Source: Chamaecyparis obtusa (Eukaryota > Streptophyta > Pinopsida > Cupressales > Cupressaceae). From it: a stretch of 64,000 nt of DNA. Position numbers and translations under genes: made by a program. Of the stretch, positions 48,715 through 60,943 are shown piece after piece (the stretch's first letter is position 1; every line of letters starts with the position of its first letter). The notes below the pieces were generated by a model. It had not been told where the DNA came from, ran no database searches, and saw only the letters and a program-made list of their open reading frames with translations. The stretch lies in contig BSBK01014797.1 of the NCBI GenBank assembly GCA_027943335.1, positions 1 through 64,000 of the forward strand. The letters run 5' to 3'.

Positions 48715-50442
48715 ATGAGAAAGATTGAGACTAGAAGCTCAAAGCCTGCCCAATTTTCAGAGTTGCCCTCAAGAAGAAGTCACAAGGGTAGATCAACTCA
48801 AAGAACATCCCCTAGAAGGAGAGTTCAATCAACACCTCCTGATACTTCAGAAAGGAGACCTTTTCCCTTTTATTCTAGAAGAAGAGGCAGATCTCTAACC
48901 AGAGATCTAGAAGAGGATTCAAATCTAGCAAAAAATACAATTCACATAGTTGTTAATCTCCACATTCCAACTACTACAATGGCTAGACCATTTGCATTTT
49001 CACCCTTTAATCAGGGTAGCCCATTAAAATTTTCTCAACATCATTATGTGCCTTTGGTGACACTTAAGAGTATACCTGATTTCACTGGTGAAGGGTAGAC
49101 AATTGCCTTTGTGCACATAATGGATGTGACCACCATCTACAGCATACACAACATAACTCAAGACAATGTGGTCACAAAATTATTAGCAACCTCTCTAAAA
49201 GGTAAGGCTCTAGAATGGTTTAGAACTCTAACTATTAGTTCTATTACATCATGGGATGAATTAGGGGATGCATTAAGTAAACATTTTGAGGATAAATCAG
49301 ATAACTTGTCTCTAGTTGAGCAGTTAACAACTATTAAGAGAGACCCTCAAGAGCAAATGATAGATTACAATAGTAGATTTCTTAAAACATGGAATAAAAT
49401 TCTAGTCTCAGTAAGACGATCAGCTGACCATGCTTTTCTATACTACTTGCAAAGTCTGAATGGTCAAATTTCTATCATGATCTAATCTATGGGCGGTACT
49501 TCTCTTCCCCAAGCTTTTGACATAGCTGTCAAGGCTGAAAATTATTTAATTCAAGTAGGCATGATTGCTAGAAGGCCTCCAATGCCCATTTTTCCTAGCC
49601 TTTAACCCATTGCACTTGTCCAAGTACCCCCATTTACCCCTATTCCCACCATAGCAGCACCTCAAGCTAGTACCAGCGGTCAAGAGGAGCTAACAGCTAG
49701 TTTCTCTCAAGAGCTACAAGAGATAAAGAATAACCAAGAAAGCAGTAAGCAAGAAATGACAAATTTTTTGCAGACCTTGACTAAAGAGGTTACAAATTTG
49801 AAGAAACAAGGTCAAGGAATCAGACCACCATTTCAGTCACAAGGCCAAGGTCCTAGTCAACAATATCAAAATCAAGGACAACCTTATCAGCAAAATAGGC
49901 CACCATACCAAGGAGGCTATCAAGGACAAAGACAAAGTTTCAATCAGAGACCATTCCAACCATATAACCCTGCACCTCTAAATTCTACAAATCTGGTGAG
50001 GGATATGGTTCCTAGTCAAAATAATATGGCCATGGAGAATGAATGGTGTTTTCCTTGTAATCAACCTCATAATCAGGCCACATGTTCAAATGGATGGATG
50101 AACCAAGCTCTGATGGTTCAAAGTGCCCCAAAAGCTCAATTAGAGGCTCCATCCAGTGGCTCAGTGCCTCAAAAAGAACCACAAGAGCATGAGACTACTC
50201 TCTTTAATTGGGAGCAACCGGACTTCAATGGAGTAAATGATGAAGTTGCTTTTGGCACCTATACAAGAGCAAAGAGGAGAGCTCAAAACATGGAGAGAGA
50301 AGAATCCAATGCTAAAGCCACTACATCTACAGAGCCAGTGCAACAATCTACTCCCATCACATCTAAGGAGACTCCTGTCATTACAAGCAAAGAAGGCCAA
50401 ATTCCAAAAGAGGCGGAGCCCATCATGCCAAAGACACAATAA
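48715..50442 (+). pseudogene. Gypsy element 1 gag
   Basis: ATG 48,715 opens a basic N-terminus (RKIETRSSKPAQF, SRRRGRSLTRDLEED). The retrotransposon gag core follows (YSIHNITQDN, KGKALEWFRTL, SWDELGDALSKHFED, VEQLTTIKRDPQEQM, FLKTWNK), then a Gln/Pro-rich region (QGQGPSQQYQNQGQPYQQN). A CNQPHNQATC motif could be a reduced zinc knuckle, and the end is charged. Stops at 49,096, 49,483 and 49,603 fall where element 2 has Gln codons. The terminal TAA at 50,440 has a TAG counterpart in element 2, so this may be the true gag end. It would form the virus-like particle shell. Confidence 0.85.
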
Positions 50443-52290
50443 AGAGTACACACTGTGACACCTTTTAATATTATGGATAACATGAAGAAGGTGAATGTCA
50501 CCATGTCCATGTGGGACTCTTTGGCTCTTCCAGGATAGGCTTAAATTTTGAAGAAGGCCATGGCAGAGGTGACAACTCCTCAACCTACAAAAGAAGCTAC
50601 AAAGCCAGTGTTGATTAACACTAGTCAAGAAAAGGAGGCTCCATGTGGCAACTCCAAAGGAAATGCCACACAAGGTAGGAATTCAAAGCCACCTCCCTTT
50701 TATGTATCTGTAATTATTGGAAAATCTTTAGTACATAATTGTATGGTAGATAGTGGAGCTACTAGCACTGTAATGACTAAGAAAGTGGCTAACCAATTAG
50801 GACTAAAGTATGAACCCTTCCAAAAGAAGGTAACACAACTTGATCGATCTTTAGTCAATACTATAGGTGTGGCTAATGATACCAGTTTGATCCTTCATGC
50901 TAGTCCTAATTTTTCCATCATCCTTGATATATATATCATAGATCTCCCTGCATTATTTTCTATATGTCTTTCAAGGGAGTTTATAGCCAAGATAGGAGGT
51001 TACCTATCTTTTGACTGGTCTCACATTTTATTTCATACAAGGTATGGAACCAAGGTTACCATTAAGTCAAAACCATTAGCAACACACCATTTAGAGACAT
51101 ATGTGTCAAATACCATCATTGTAAACTACCCTATATTTGATGACAATGACTTTCAAACCATTAGTGAAGCGAGCACAAAGATAGAGAGTATCCCTGATAT
51201 TCTTCTAGATGAAAGAGCTTTAGACGCCCAAGAAAATCTTGTTTGGGATTTTGGTTTGGGAAGTTATTTAATACAAGAGAGTGGAGCCATAGAACCAAGC
51301 CTTCTCAAAGAGGACACTGATTCAGAGGATCAGAGAAATCAGGTTTGGGAACTATTTTTTGATGGAGCTAGAAGTAGACGTGGTTCTGTTGGTGGTGCTA
51401 TGCTAGTGTCCCCAAAAGGAGAAAGGTATTATACTACCTTTAGATTCAGTTTCTCCTGCACTAGCAATACTATAGAGTATGAAAGCCTAGTCAATGGACT
51501 AGAGTGGGCTAGAAGAAGAGGGCTTAAAGCCTTAAAAGTTTATGGTGATAGTGAGTTAGTTGTCAGCCAAGTAAGAGGGATAAGCGCAACAAAAAATGAT
51601 ACTTTGAAAGCATACAAGCATAGAGTTTGGGATATAATTCAAGACTTTTATGCTTTCAATATTGTTGCTATCCCTAGGAAATTAAACCAAAATGCATATA
51701 GGTTGGCTACTGTTGGATCCCAATATGACATTCCAAATAGCATTTCAAAAGAGATAGCTCAACAACATATCAAAGTGATTGTCAGACCCTCTATTTTTGA
51801 TAACAATGTCAATTGGCAAGTGTTTGACAATGATGAACAAATTCTATAGTTCTTGTTTGAAGAAGATGTTTTTTCAGAGTACAATCAAGATAGGCTATCA
51901 CAAAACTATAGTGATCAAGTGATACAACTCAAGTCCAATAAGATGCCTAGAGTTCTTGTTACATTAGAAACTATCTTCAACAAGGATGATGAAGTTAAGA
52001 AGAAAAAAGTTGGCTTGGTAGTCCAACAAGAATATTGTGTTGAAGTAGAGTTGGAACCAGGTAAGAGCTTACAATTTGGAAAGGTGAACACTGAATTGGA
52101 AAAGCAAGGTTACACTTAGTTATTCAAACAATTCAGCAATGTTTTTGCATGGCAATATGAAGACCTCAAAGGTTTTGACCCTGCCCTTGCTCAGCATAGT
52201 ATTGAATTAGAACCCAATGCCAAACTAGTGAGGCAAAAGTAAAGGCCTGTCAATCCCAAGCTTGAGTCACTTATGCATAAAGAAACTTAC
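50443..52290 (+). pseudogene. Gypsy element 1 protease plus extra RNase H domain
   Basis: Same frame as gag, so pol expression would need readthrough of the gag stop. The aspartic protease has its active site at MVDSGATSTVM (Asp at 50,749). After a linker, 51,343-51,715 is an RNase H domain: WELFFDGARSRRGSVGGAML, TIEYESLVNGLEWARRRGL, VYGDSELVVSQV, ending LNQNAYRLA. The catalytic Asp, Glu and Asp are present; the last Asp is Tyr here but intact in element 2 (NVDRLA). This resembles the extra archaeal-type RNase H of plant Tat-lineage gypsy elements, but it lies before the RT. Stops at about 50,536, 50,542, 51,847 and 52,117; the frame is lost by an indel near 52,285. Confidence 0.85.
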
Positions 52291-54830
52291 TCAAACTAAT
52301 AGAAAGTGGTATCATTTACCCCATCAAGCATACTAGCTGGGTTTCCAACCTTGTTCTAGTCAGGAGGAAGAATGGGGAGCTGAGGTTATGTGTTGACTTC
52401 AGGGATCTTAATAGAGCTTATCTAAAAGACTTCCATCCATTACCCTCAATGGAAAAAATCTTACAATGTGTCTTTGGATCTGAGAGATTTTCATTATTGG
52501 ATGGTTATTTAGGATACAATCAGATCTTAGTGAATGAAGAGGATCAATACAAGACTACATTTACAACCAAGTGGGGAACCATGGCTTATCAAAAGATGCC
52601 CTTTGGTTTGTCAAATGCAGGTGCTACTTTTCAAAAGGCAATGGATATGGCCTTTAAAAACCTTATGTACAAATTTGTGCTAGTCTATCTAGATGACATA
52701 ATTGTCTATTCAAAGCATGCATTAGATCACATCAAACATTTGAGGAAGATCTTTGAAAGGTGTAGAGAATTTGGGATATCTCTTAATCCCAAGAAATGTG
52801 TGTTTACAGTTCATGAGGGAAAATTGTTGGGATATGTAGTATCCAAAAAAGGAATCACAATAGATCTTGAGAGAATCACAGCTATCCTAGAGCTACCCCT
52901 ACCACATAACAAGAAAAGTCTTCAATATTTCATAGGAAAGATTAATTTTGTTAGGAGGTTCTTGCCTAACATTGCAGATTTACTCAAGCCTTTGACAGCC
53001 ATGTTAAAGAAGAGTTCAACTTTCAGTTGGACCAAAGAAGGGAGAGTGAATTTCTAAGTTATCAAAGAGACCTTAACAGAAGCCCCTGCTCTCCTAAACC
53101 CAAATTTCAATAAGGATTTTATCCTTTATGCTTATGGAGGTCATGATGCCATATCTGTAATGTTGACCCAAGAAAATTTAGATGGATTGGAGTAGCCTAT
53201 TGCTTTCTTTAGCAAAGGTTTAGAAAAGTATGAACATAGATACTCTTTTATAGAAAAGCATGTACTTGCTATGGTAAAGAGCCTTAAAAATTTTAGATAT
53301 CTATTGACCCATAGCAAGGTACACTTGAAAGTTACTCATCCAAGTGTCAAAGAGTTTTTTCTTTCCAAGGACCTTAATGAAAAAAGAGTTGGTTGGATCA
53401 CCAAGGTGATGGAATATGACATAGATATTCAAACTACCAAGCTGGTTAGAGGGAGAGGTCTTTGTGAACATTTGGCAGGGGATGAAAGTTCAAAGAAATT
53501 AGAACAAATGGATGCATCTTTGGTGGTGCATTCTATAGAAGAACAAGATAAGGCAACAAGCTAGTTGCCTAATATGATCAATTATTTAAAGACATGACAA
53601 TGTCCTACAAGTTTGGATTCAGCAAAAAGAAGGTATTATAGATTACAATTTGTTCCTTTTGTGCTAATTGATGAGGTTCTTTTTAGAAAGGATTACAATG
53701 GTGTCTTTTTAAGATGCATAGAGTTAGAAAAGGTAGCAAATGTCCTATTTGAGTTTCATGATGGACCTTCTGGAGGTCACTTATCTCCTAGGACTACTAC
53801 TTTTAAAATTATGAGGGCTAGATACTATTGGCCATCTATCTTTAAAGATAGTCATGATTATGTGAGAAAATGCATCAAGTGTGCCATGTTTGTAGGAAAG
53901 GAAAGGCTTGCAGCCTTGCCCCTAAAGCTAGCCAGAATAGAGCAGCCCTTCATGAAGTGGGGTATAGATTTCATTGGTGTGATCAACCCTCCATCTAGTG
54001 TAGGACATAAATGGATAATTACTACAACATATTACTTCACTAGATGGATAGAGGAAATTGCATTAAAAGAGGCCAATGAGAGTGTCATCCTAGGCTTTTA
54101 TGATGATATAGTTCATAGGTTTGGCACTCCTAATTCCATAATTTTAGATAATACCCTAGCATTCACAGGCCTCAAAGTCTTAGAGTGGGCAATCAAGAAT
54201 GACATCTATCTGAATACTAGTTCCAATTACTACCCTCAAGGCAATGGCTTGGCAGAATCCACCAATAAGAACTTGATTAGGATAATCAAGAAGACCCTGC
54301 AAGATAATCAGAGAGATTGGCATACTAAGTTGAAGTTTGCATTATGGTTAGACAAAATTACCCCAAAGAAAATCATTGGTAATTCTCCTTATGTGCTAGT
54401 GTATGGCAGAGAGGTTAAGTTGTCTATTTCAACTGAATTATCAGCTCTGGACTTGGCTACTCATTATGCCCTATTTGAAGAAGGAGGTCCTTTGTAGATC
54501 AGATATGCTCAGTTGATGGAATTGGAAGAATTCAGAGACAAAACAATGCAAGATATGGAATTCCATCAGATTCAGACAAAGAGGAGTTTTGACAAAAGAG
54601 CCAAGGTTAGAAATTTCAAAGTTGGAGATGTGATCCTCAAATAGGATGAGTTTAGATCCAAACTTGGTAGGCACACAAAATTTGATTCATTTTGGGGTGG
54701 ACCATTTGTTATAATAGAGTGCAATGAGTCTAATGCTTTCCAGCTATCAAATCTTGAAGGAGATACCTTGCCAATATCAGTAAATGGTTTCCATCTAAAG
54801 CCTTGTTTTGAGGTTAGTCCCTCTGTGTAA
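52291..54830 (+). pseudogene. Gypsy element 1 RT, degenerate RNase H and integrase
   Basis: RT: RLCVDFRDLNRA, FSLLDGYLGYNQI, YQKMPFGLSNAGATFQ and the catalytic YLDDIIVYSK (52,686). The gypsy RNase H that follows (about 53,100-53,480) is degraded at key sites: the usual TDAS is AYGGH and the usual TDH is VTHPS, so two catalytic Asp residues are gone. Integrase has an HHCC finger (HDGPSGGHLS, CIKC), core Asp in WGIDFIGV, Asp in ILDNTLAFTG and Glu in YPQGNGLAESTNK. A C-terminal tail with WGGPF follows and TAA at 54,828. Several stops (53,055, 53,193, 53,562, 54,495 and others) interrupt one otherwise continuous frame. Confidence 0.9.
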
Positions 54831-55037
54831 ACTCTTATAATGTTTCCCAGCTTTCTTTCCCTACTTTCTAGGTTAGTTTGCTTGTTTTCCAAGAAGTGCT
54901 TGTGCAAAAGTTTGTCTCTAGTCCCATTTTTGTCTCTGTCAAAGTTTTTTGTCCTTGTTATGCCCCCATGCCCAATGGATATGTCAAGGCCACTAATCTA
55001 TGTCTAGCAGGCTGACATCCAGTAGAAATTGCAAAAA
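54831..55037 (+). other. Element 1 3' leader and primer region before the LTR
   Basis: Non-coding. Ends ctagcaggctgacatcc...attgcaaaaa just before TGTTACCC. The same phrase precedes the nested element's 3' LTR (minus strand, about 40,084-40,260). A canonical purine-rich polypurine tract is weak. Confidence 0.6.
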
Positions 55038-58000
55038 TGTTACCCTAATTTTCATATCCATGTAAATTTGGGTAAAACCTATCCCCAAGTCTCTATTTTT
55101 GCCTTGCTAGGCATCCTTGAAATTTTCATGGATTTATCTCTTGTTTTCTGGCCTCTGTAATCTCTTTAACTCTCTAGCCTATAGGTCAAAAAATTCATAA
55201 AACTAGCCGTTATTGGCCAAACCATCAAAAAAACCCTAGGCCTTGTTATAATTTTTTGCTACTTTATTAGCATCTTAAGTGTCTTCAAAACCCATGTGTG
55301 TAATATTTCCTTTTGGTCACCGATTCACTAAGTCTTCCGGCACTTACCCTTTTCTCTCGGCAAATTGGCGACTGCAGTGGTTCTCATAATCGCTAGGTGT
55401 TTGGAGGTTAGGTCTAAGTATCTTGTGACTTAGTGAATGGTCACTTTTCTTTAGTCAGGCAATCGCTCAATATTAATCAGGGTTACCTTTTGACTCAGTG
55501 ATTTAGCGAAGACCTTTGTTCATGTATTCTCTAAGTTTAACCGTGGTTCCTATTACCCAAATTTTCATATGCATGCAAATTTGGCCAGATCCTATTCCCA
55601 GGTCTCTTTTTTCACCTTGCTAGGCATCCCTAAAATTTTCATGGATTTATCTCTTATTTCCTAGCCTCTACAATCTTTTTATTCCCTGGTCTGCAGTTTA
55701 AATATTTGAAAAAAGTAGCCGTTGATGCTAAATTAACCCTGCAAACCCTAGGGCCCTGTTATATTTCCTTTTTACTTTATCAGCAACTTAAGTGATCAAA
55801 AAAGTCACGTGCATTTTAAGTTCTTCTTATTTGCTAGTTCACTATTTCCTTTCGGCGGTGTTTTAAGTCATTCAGTGATTCCGCAAAAATGCCCTTAGTC
55901 AAGCAGTCACTTAATCAAACCCTAGGTTCACATGTAATTCAATGAACTAGCGAAGACTCTTCATTCACTAATTCACCTGGCTTAACCACAGTTTATCAAA
56001 GTATCTCATGAATGAGAATTTTTTGGTCACCGAATCGCCAGGTTAAGGTGGGGTTAGTTCTACAGGTAGTGTTTAGATGCTACATCGGACGGTTGTCTTA
56101 TAATCTCAAGGAATATTCCAAGGGCATGAGGAGTTGAGACTGGCCATCGATATGGTATCAGGATTATTTTTCAGAGTGGGGTCCTAGTCAAGAAGATCCG
56201 ATGGCTCTCGTAAGATCTCATAGCATGTGTCAGAGGCTTGCAATCTTATGACAACCATTGATCTTCCTTTTCTTAGTGCTTCATGCCTTTGTGGGTCTGC
56301 TACCACGTATTCTAATTTGGCAGCTCCTGGTCAGTCCATGCATGTTGAGTCAGATTACTTGTCAGTGGGTCCATTCTCAAAGGTCTGCAGAGACGTCTGC
56401 AAAGTTTTAGATCTATGACTATCTTATAATCTAATGGAATCTTCGAGGGCTATTAGATCATGCGCCCACAATTAGATCTAAACCTAGTATGTTAGTGGGT
56501 CCAAAGTTCTCAAAGTATCGATCTGATAGCTGGTATAATTTTGCAAGGAATGTGTCAGAAGTATAAGATCTTAAGACAACCATCTGATCAAAGGGGTGTC
56601 TACTGGGTCATTTGGCAATTTGGAGACTAAGGAAAATTAGTGCTCCAGTTATGTTTGGCCATCCCGATATAAAGTTTATATGTTTTCTTATTCACTAAAT
56701 AATTTAGTAGTGCTCTGAATGACTTGGTGATTCAGCGAACGCTTTGTTCACTGAATCTCTAAATAAACTGGCCAAGGTTGTAAATGTTCTATGACTTAGC
56801 GAATGTCTTCAGTCGCTGATTCGCCAAATATAGGCCGGGATTCTAATGAATGGTTAAAATGTTATCTTGCGAATATGTGAATGAAGTCTTCTCACATTCA
56901 TAGAGTATAACCAGGGTAAGTTAAAAGACTCAACGATTCAACAAATGCCTTGTTCAATGAATCGCTTGACTGGACCAGGGTTAAAGGAAGGATTTTGTGA
57001 ATAGGAGAAGGGGTCTTTGGTCACGCAGTCGCCAAATGACCTAGAGGAAGAAAAGTTCAAGGTGGGTCCAAAATAATAGATATGCTAACGTGCTCGGTTC
57101 TCATTGGTCATGATATGCTAATATGGGCTCTGACTTTTCAAGAAGGTTTACGACTATTGTAAGTCGATCTGAGTCATCCATTTTTTGGGAAGAAAAGGAT
57201 ATTGATGGACACATTTTAAACTGACTGGCTAGCCATTAGTTTTCAAATTCAAATGTGTCTAAGAGGGTTTTCACCAGTATTTGATTTGCAGGCCGCAAGC
57301 GGTGAGGTAGCTCAGGAAATTTATGATGTTGCAGGACATTTGCAGTTGAGAAAGATGATGAGAGGCCTAGCCGGCCGCCATGGGTCGTGTCCTATCCTTG
57401 AAAGGTACCAGCTTGAGCATTCATGGTGAGACGTTGTGTAGGAAAGTTGATGAATCTAGGTCTCTTGTTTGCAGGTTGATGTAGTATAAGGATGGGCATG
57501 TAAACTTAAGGTCTGATCGGCCATATTTTTGTAGAGTTACATTCATGATCAGACTTGATAGATGTAGGGTTTATTATTCTAATGTGAAAATTCTGTAACC
57601 CTAGTTAGGTTTTTTGACTCCTGCCTATGTGTAGTTGAGTATGTATATATTGTTTTGGAGCTTTTAGAAGCTTAGAGTTGACATTTTGTAAAGAGAAAAA
57701 GTATCTTTTCTTAGAAGGCTATCTAAGACATTTTTATTTTCCTTTGGTTTTCTACATTCTATAACCTCCCATTAAGGATTCAAATATTACAAAGGTACTT
57801 TGTGACAATTCTTTATGTCCTTATGCTTCCTTTCTTATATTCTCTCTTATTGAATCAAAGTATATGATGTTCGTCAATGATATCTTAGGGTTCTTGATCC
57901 CCTTTTCTTTCTGCAATTCATGTGTATTATTGTGAATGATTTGATGTGAATGCTTTTGTGGGCATACTATAACCCCTTAATAGTCTTGTCTCATTCCTAT

Positions 58001-58476
58001 AGCCAGTTGTAGAGGTGAATGTTTGTTTGCAGGACATAGATTGTTGCCTAATCTAGAGAGTGTTAATGTTTGTGAAAGAATCTCTCTTTCCCTGAATACC
58101 CTCTTTTATTTGCAGACCCCTTCTATGAAATACTCATGCAAGCCTATTCAATAAGTTGTGACCTACTAGACCTAAGTTTCTCATTGATTTCATCCTACAT
58201 ACTAAGATCCAAACCCTAGTTTTGGTGCATCATCTAGTAGGTAGTTTGCTTTTGGTCATTTCCCTTTATAAGAATTCCTTCTATCCCTTTCCTCCAAAAG
58301 TTTTACTTTCATGTCTAAGAGTAAATTAAGCTGATTATCCAAGAGGAACCAGCCTAGAACTTGGAGGTCTCATCTTAGTTAGCAAAGGTCCCACAACCTA
58401 GAGATGATTCCCATATTATACTAAGTTATCAAGACCAAGAGAGCTTGAAACAAAGGCCGAGACTTAGTGTATAACA
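55038..58476 (+). repeat. 3,439-bp LTR shared by gypsy elements 1 and 2
   Basis: TGTTACCCTAATTTTC at the start, ttagtgtataaca at the end. It is preceded by element 1's integrase end and primer region, and followed by a PBS-like site (attctggcacgcccggtggg) and a second gag. It is therefore at once the 3' LTR of element 1 and the 5' LTR of element 2. Contains a partial internal repeat near 55,550-55,700: the opening phrase acccaaattttcatatgcat, then cctattcccaggtctc, recurs about 510 bp after the start. Confidence 0.9.
56729..56757. repeat. Hairpin module in the shared LTR
   Basis: Arms GATTCAGCGAA and TTCACTGAATC with a 7-base loop; one mismatch in 11. Corresponds to the module at 46,790-46,825 in the other LTR. 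Confidence 0.8.
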
Positions 58477-58895
58477 ATTCTGGCACGCCCGGTGGGACCA
58501 CAAATAAGTTCATTGTTTGAAAGATTATGTTATCTCTGATGTATAGATTGCATAATATAGACCTTTAGAGGTTGTTCTATCAAGTATATCTGATGACTCC
58601 ACTGATTTGAAAGATCCAGACTACCTTGTTCAAAGTTTTATGAGAAAGATTGAGACTAGAAGCTCAAAGCCTACTAAATTTTTAGAGTTTCCCTCAAAGA
58701 GAATTCACAAGGGCAGGTCAACTCAAAGAACATCCCCTACAAATTAAGGTTCTTATCCAAGAGGAACCAGCCTAGAACCTAGAGGTCTCATCTCAGTTAG
58801 CAAAGGTCGCACAACCTAGAGATGATTCCCATGTTATACTGAGTTATCAAGACCAAGAGAGCTTGAAACAAAGGGTGCAAACTTAGTGTATAACA
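58477..58895 (+). other. Rearranged leader of element 2: gag start joined to an extra LTR end
   Basis: After the LTR end at 58,476 come a PBS-like site, leader and the first codons of gag (ATG 58,640, RKIETRSSKP). Then at 58,740/58,741 the sequence jumps back to LTR-end sequence (aaattaaggttcttatccaa ... cttagtgtataaca, ending 58,895). A second leader and full gag follow. The join falls at aacatcccctac|aaattaag, with about 2-4 bases of shared sequence. Confidence 0.85.
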
Positions 58896-59215
58896 ATTCT
58901 GGCACACCCGGTGGGACTACTAAAAGATCAAATTAATGTTCAAAGGTAATCCTATTGTTTCATTTGAAAAAGGATAAAGAAGTTCAGTACACAAGGACTA
59001 TTAGTATAGGCTCAAGCTCAAGTACACCCCACCTTGGTGCTAGTGTATAACAATTCTGGCACACCTGGTGGGATTGTAAAAGAATAAGCTTCATGTTAAA
59101 GATATGCTATCTCTGATATGCAGATTGCATAATACAGACCTTTAGAGGTTGTTCAAACAAGTATATCTGGTGACTCCACTGATTTCAAAGATCCAGGCTA
59201 CCTTGTTCAAGGTTT

Positions 59216-60943
59216 ATGAGAAAGATTGAGACTAGAAGCTCAAAGCCTGCCCAATTTTTAGAGTTGCCCTCAAGAAGAAGTCACAAGGGTAGGTCAACTC
59301 AAAGAACATCCCCTACAAGGATAGTTCAATCAACACCTCTTGATACTTCATAAAGGAGACCTTTTCCTTTTCATTCCACAAGAAGAGGCAGATCTCTAAC
59401 CAGAGATCTAGAGGAGGATTCAAATCCAGCAACAAATACAGCTCATTTGGTTCTCAATCTTCAGATTCCAACTCCTACAATGGCTAGACCATTTGCCTTT
59501 GCACCATTCAACCAAGGGAGTCCATTAAATTTTTCTTAGCACCATGATGTACCCTTGGTGGCACTCAATAGTATACCTAATTTTACAAGTGAAGAGCAGA
59601 CAACTGCTTTTGAGCACATAAGAGATTTGACCACCATCTACAGCATACACAACATAACCCAAGAAGATTTGACCACAAAATTATTAGTAGCCTTTCTAAA
59701 AGGTAAGGCTTTAGAATGGTTTAGAACTCTAACCGTTGGTTCTATTACATCATGGGATGAGTTAGGGGATGCATTAAGTACACATTTTGAGGATAAATTA
59801 GATAACTTGTCTCTAGTTGAGCAATTAATAACTATCAAGAGAGACCCTCAAGAGAAAATGATAGATTACAATAGTAGATTCCTCAAAAAATGGAATAGAA
59901 TCCCAGTCTCTGTGAGGCCATCAGCTGACCATGCTTTCCTATACTACTTGCAAAGTCTAAATGGTCAAATTTCTATCATGATCCAGTCCATGGGTGGTAC
60001 TTCTCTTCCCCAAGCTTTTGACATAACTGTCAGAGCTGAAAATTATTTAATTCAAGTAGACATGATATAAAGAAGGCCTCCTATGCCTATTTTTTCTAGC
60101 CTTCAACCCATTGCACTTGCCCAAGTACCCCCATTTACCCCTATTCCCACCATATTAGCACCTCAAGCTAGTACTAGTGGTCAGGAACATGCTAAGGTTA
60201 GTTTCTCTCAAGAGTTGCAAGAAATCAAAAGTAGCCAAGAAACTAGCATACAAGAGATTACCAATTTGTTGTAGACCTTGACTAAAGAGGTTACAAATTT
60301 AAAGAAGCAAGGTGAAGGAATCAGACCTCCATTTTAGCCACAAGGCCAAGGTCCTAATCAGCAATATCAGAATCAAGGATAGCCTTATCAAAAAAATAGG
60401 CCACCATACACGGGAGGCTACCAAGGACAAAGAAAAAGCTTCAATCAAAGACCATTCCAACCATATAACCCTGCACCTCTAAATTCTATAAATCCAGTGA
60501 GGGATATGGTTCCTAGCCAAAATAATATGGCCATGGACAACGAATGGTGCTTTCCTTGTAATTAGCTTCACAATTAGGCTACATGTTCAAATGGATGGAT
60601 GAACCAAGCTCTAATGGTTCAAAATGCCTCCCAAGCTCAATCAGAGGTTTCATCCAGTGGGTTAGTACCTCAACAAGAATCACAAGAAAATGAGACTGCT
60701 CTCTTCAATTGGGAGCAACCAAACTTCAATGGAGTCAATGATGAGGCTGCTTTTGTTGCCTATACAAGAGAAAAAAGAAGAGCTCAAGACATGGAGAGAG
60801 CAGATTCCAATGCCAAAGCCACTACATTTGCAGAGCTAGTACAACAAGCTACTCCCATCACACCTAAGGAGGCTCCTATAATGACAAGCAAAGAAGGCCA
60901 ACATTCTAAAGAAGTGGAGCCCATCATAGTGAAATCACAATAG
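59216..60943 (+). pseudogene. Gypsy element 2 gag
   Basis: Same layout as element 1 gag: MRKIETRSSKPAQFLEL, then SIHNITQEDLTTKLL, KGKALEWFRTLTVGSITSWD, IKRDPQEKMIDYNSRF and RNRP-free Gln-rich tail YQGQRKSFNQRPFQPYN. Stops near 59,350, 59,537, 60,068, 60,272, 60,337, 60,379, 60,563 and 60,575 mostly replace Gln codons still readable in element 1. The potential knuckle CNQPHNQATC is itself hit (both Gln codons are TAG). Ends TAG 60,941, matching the TAA of element 1. Confidence 0.85.

Larger units (their letters stand above)
38594..58476 (+). mobile_element. Ty3/gypsy element 1 (plus strand), interrupted by a nested element
   Basis: LTRs start TGTTA and end TAACA. The 5' LTR is 38,594-38,974 plus 45,678-48,394 (split by the insertion); the 3' LTR is 55,038-58,476. 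Between them lie a PBS-like site, gag, protease, an RNase H-like domain, RT, degenerate RNase H and integrase, with a GPF-type integrase tail and no chromodomain. Without the nested insertion it is about 13.2 kb. All coding parts carry stops. The element sits inside the copia RT. Its left target bases are ggact; the right-hand duplicate must lie beyond the window because the 3' LTR runs straight into a second element. Confidence 0.88.

Noticed and set aside
50161..50673. 170-codon minus-strand frame
   Set aside because: It is the antisense of gypsy gag; the plus-strand reading has clear conserved motifs.
54471..54907. Minus-strand frames opposite the integrase tail
   Set aside because: Shadow frames of the plus-strand integrase C-terminus.
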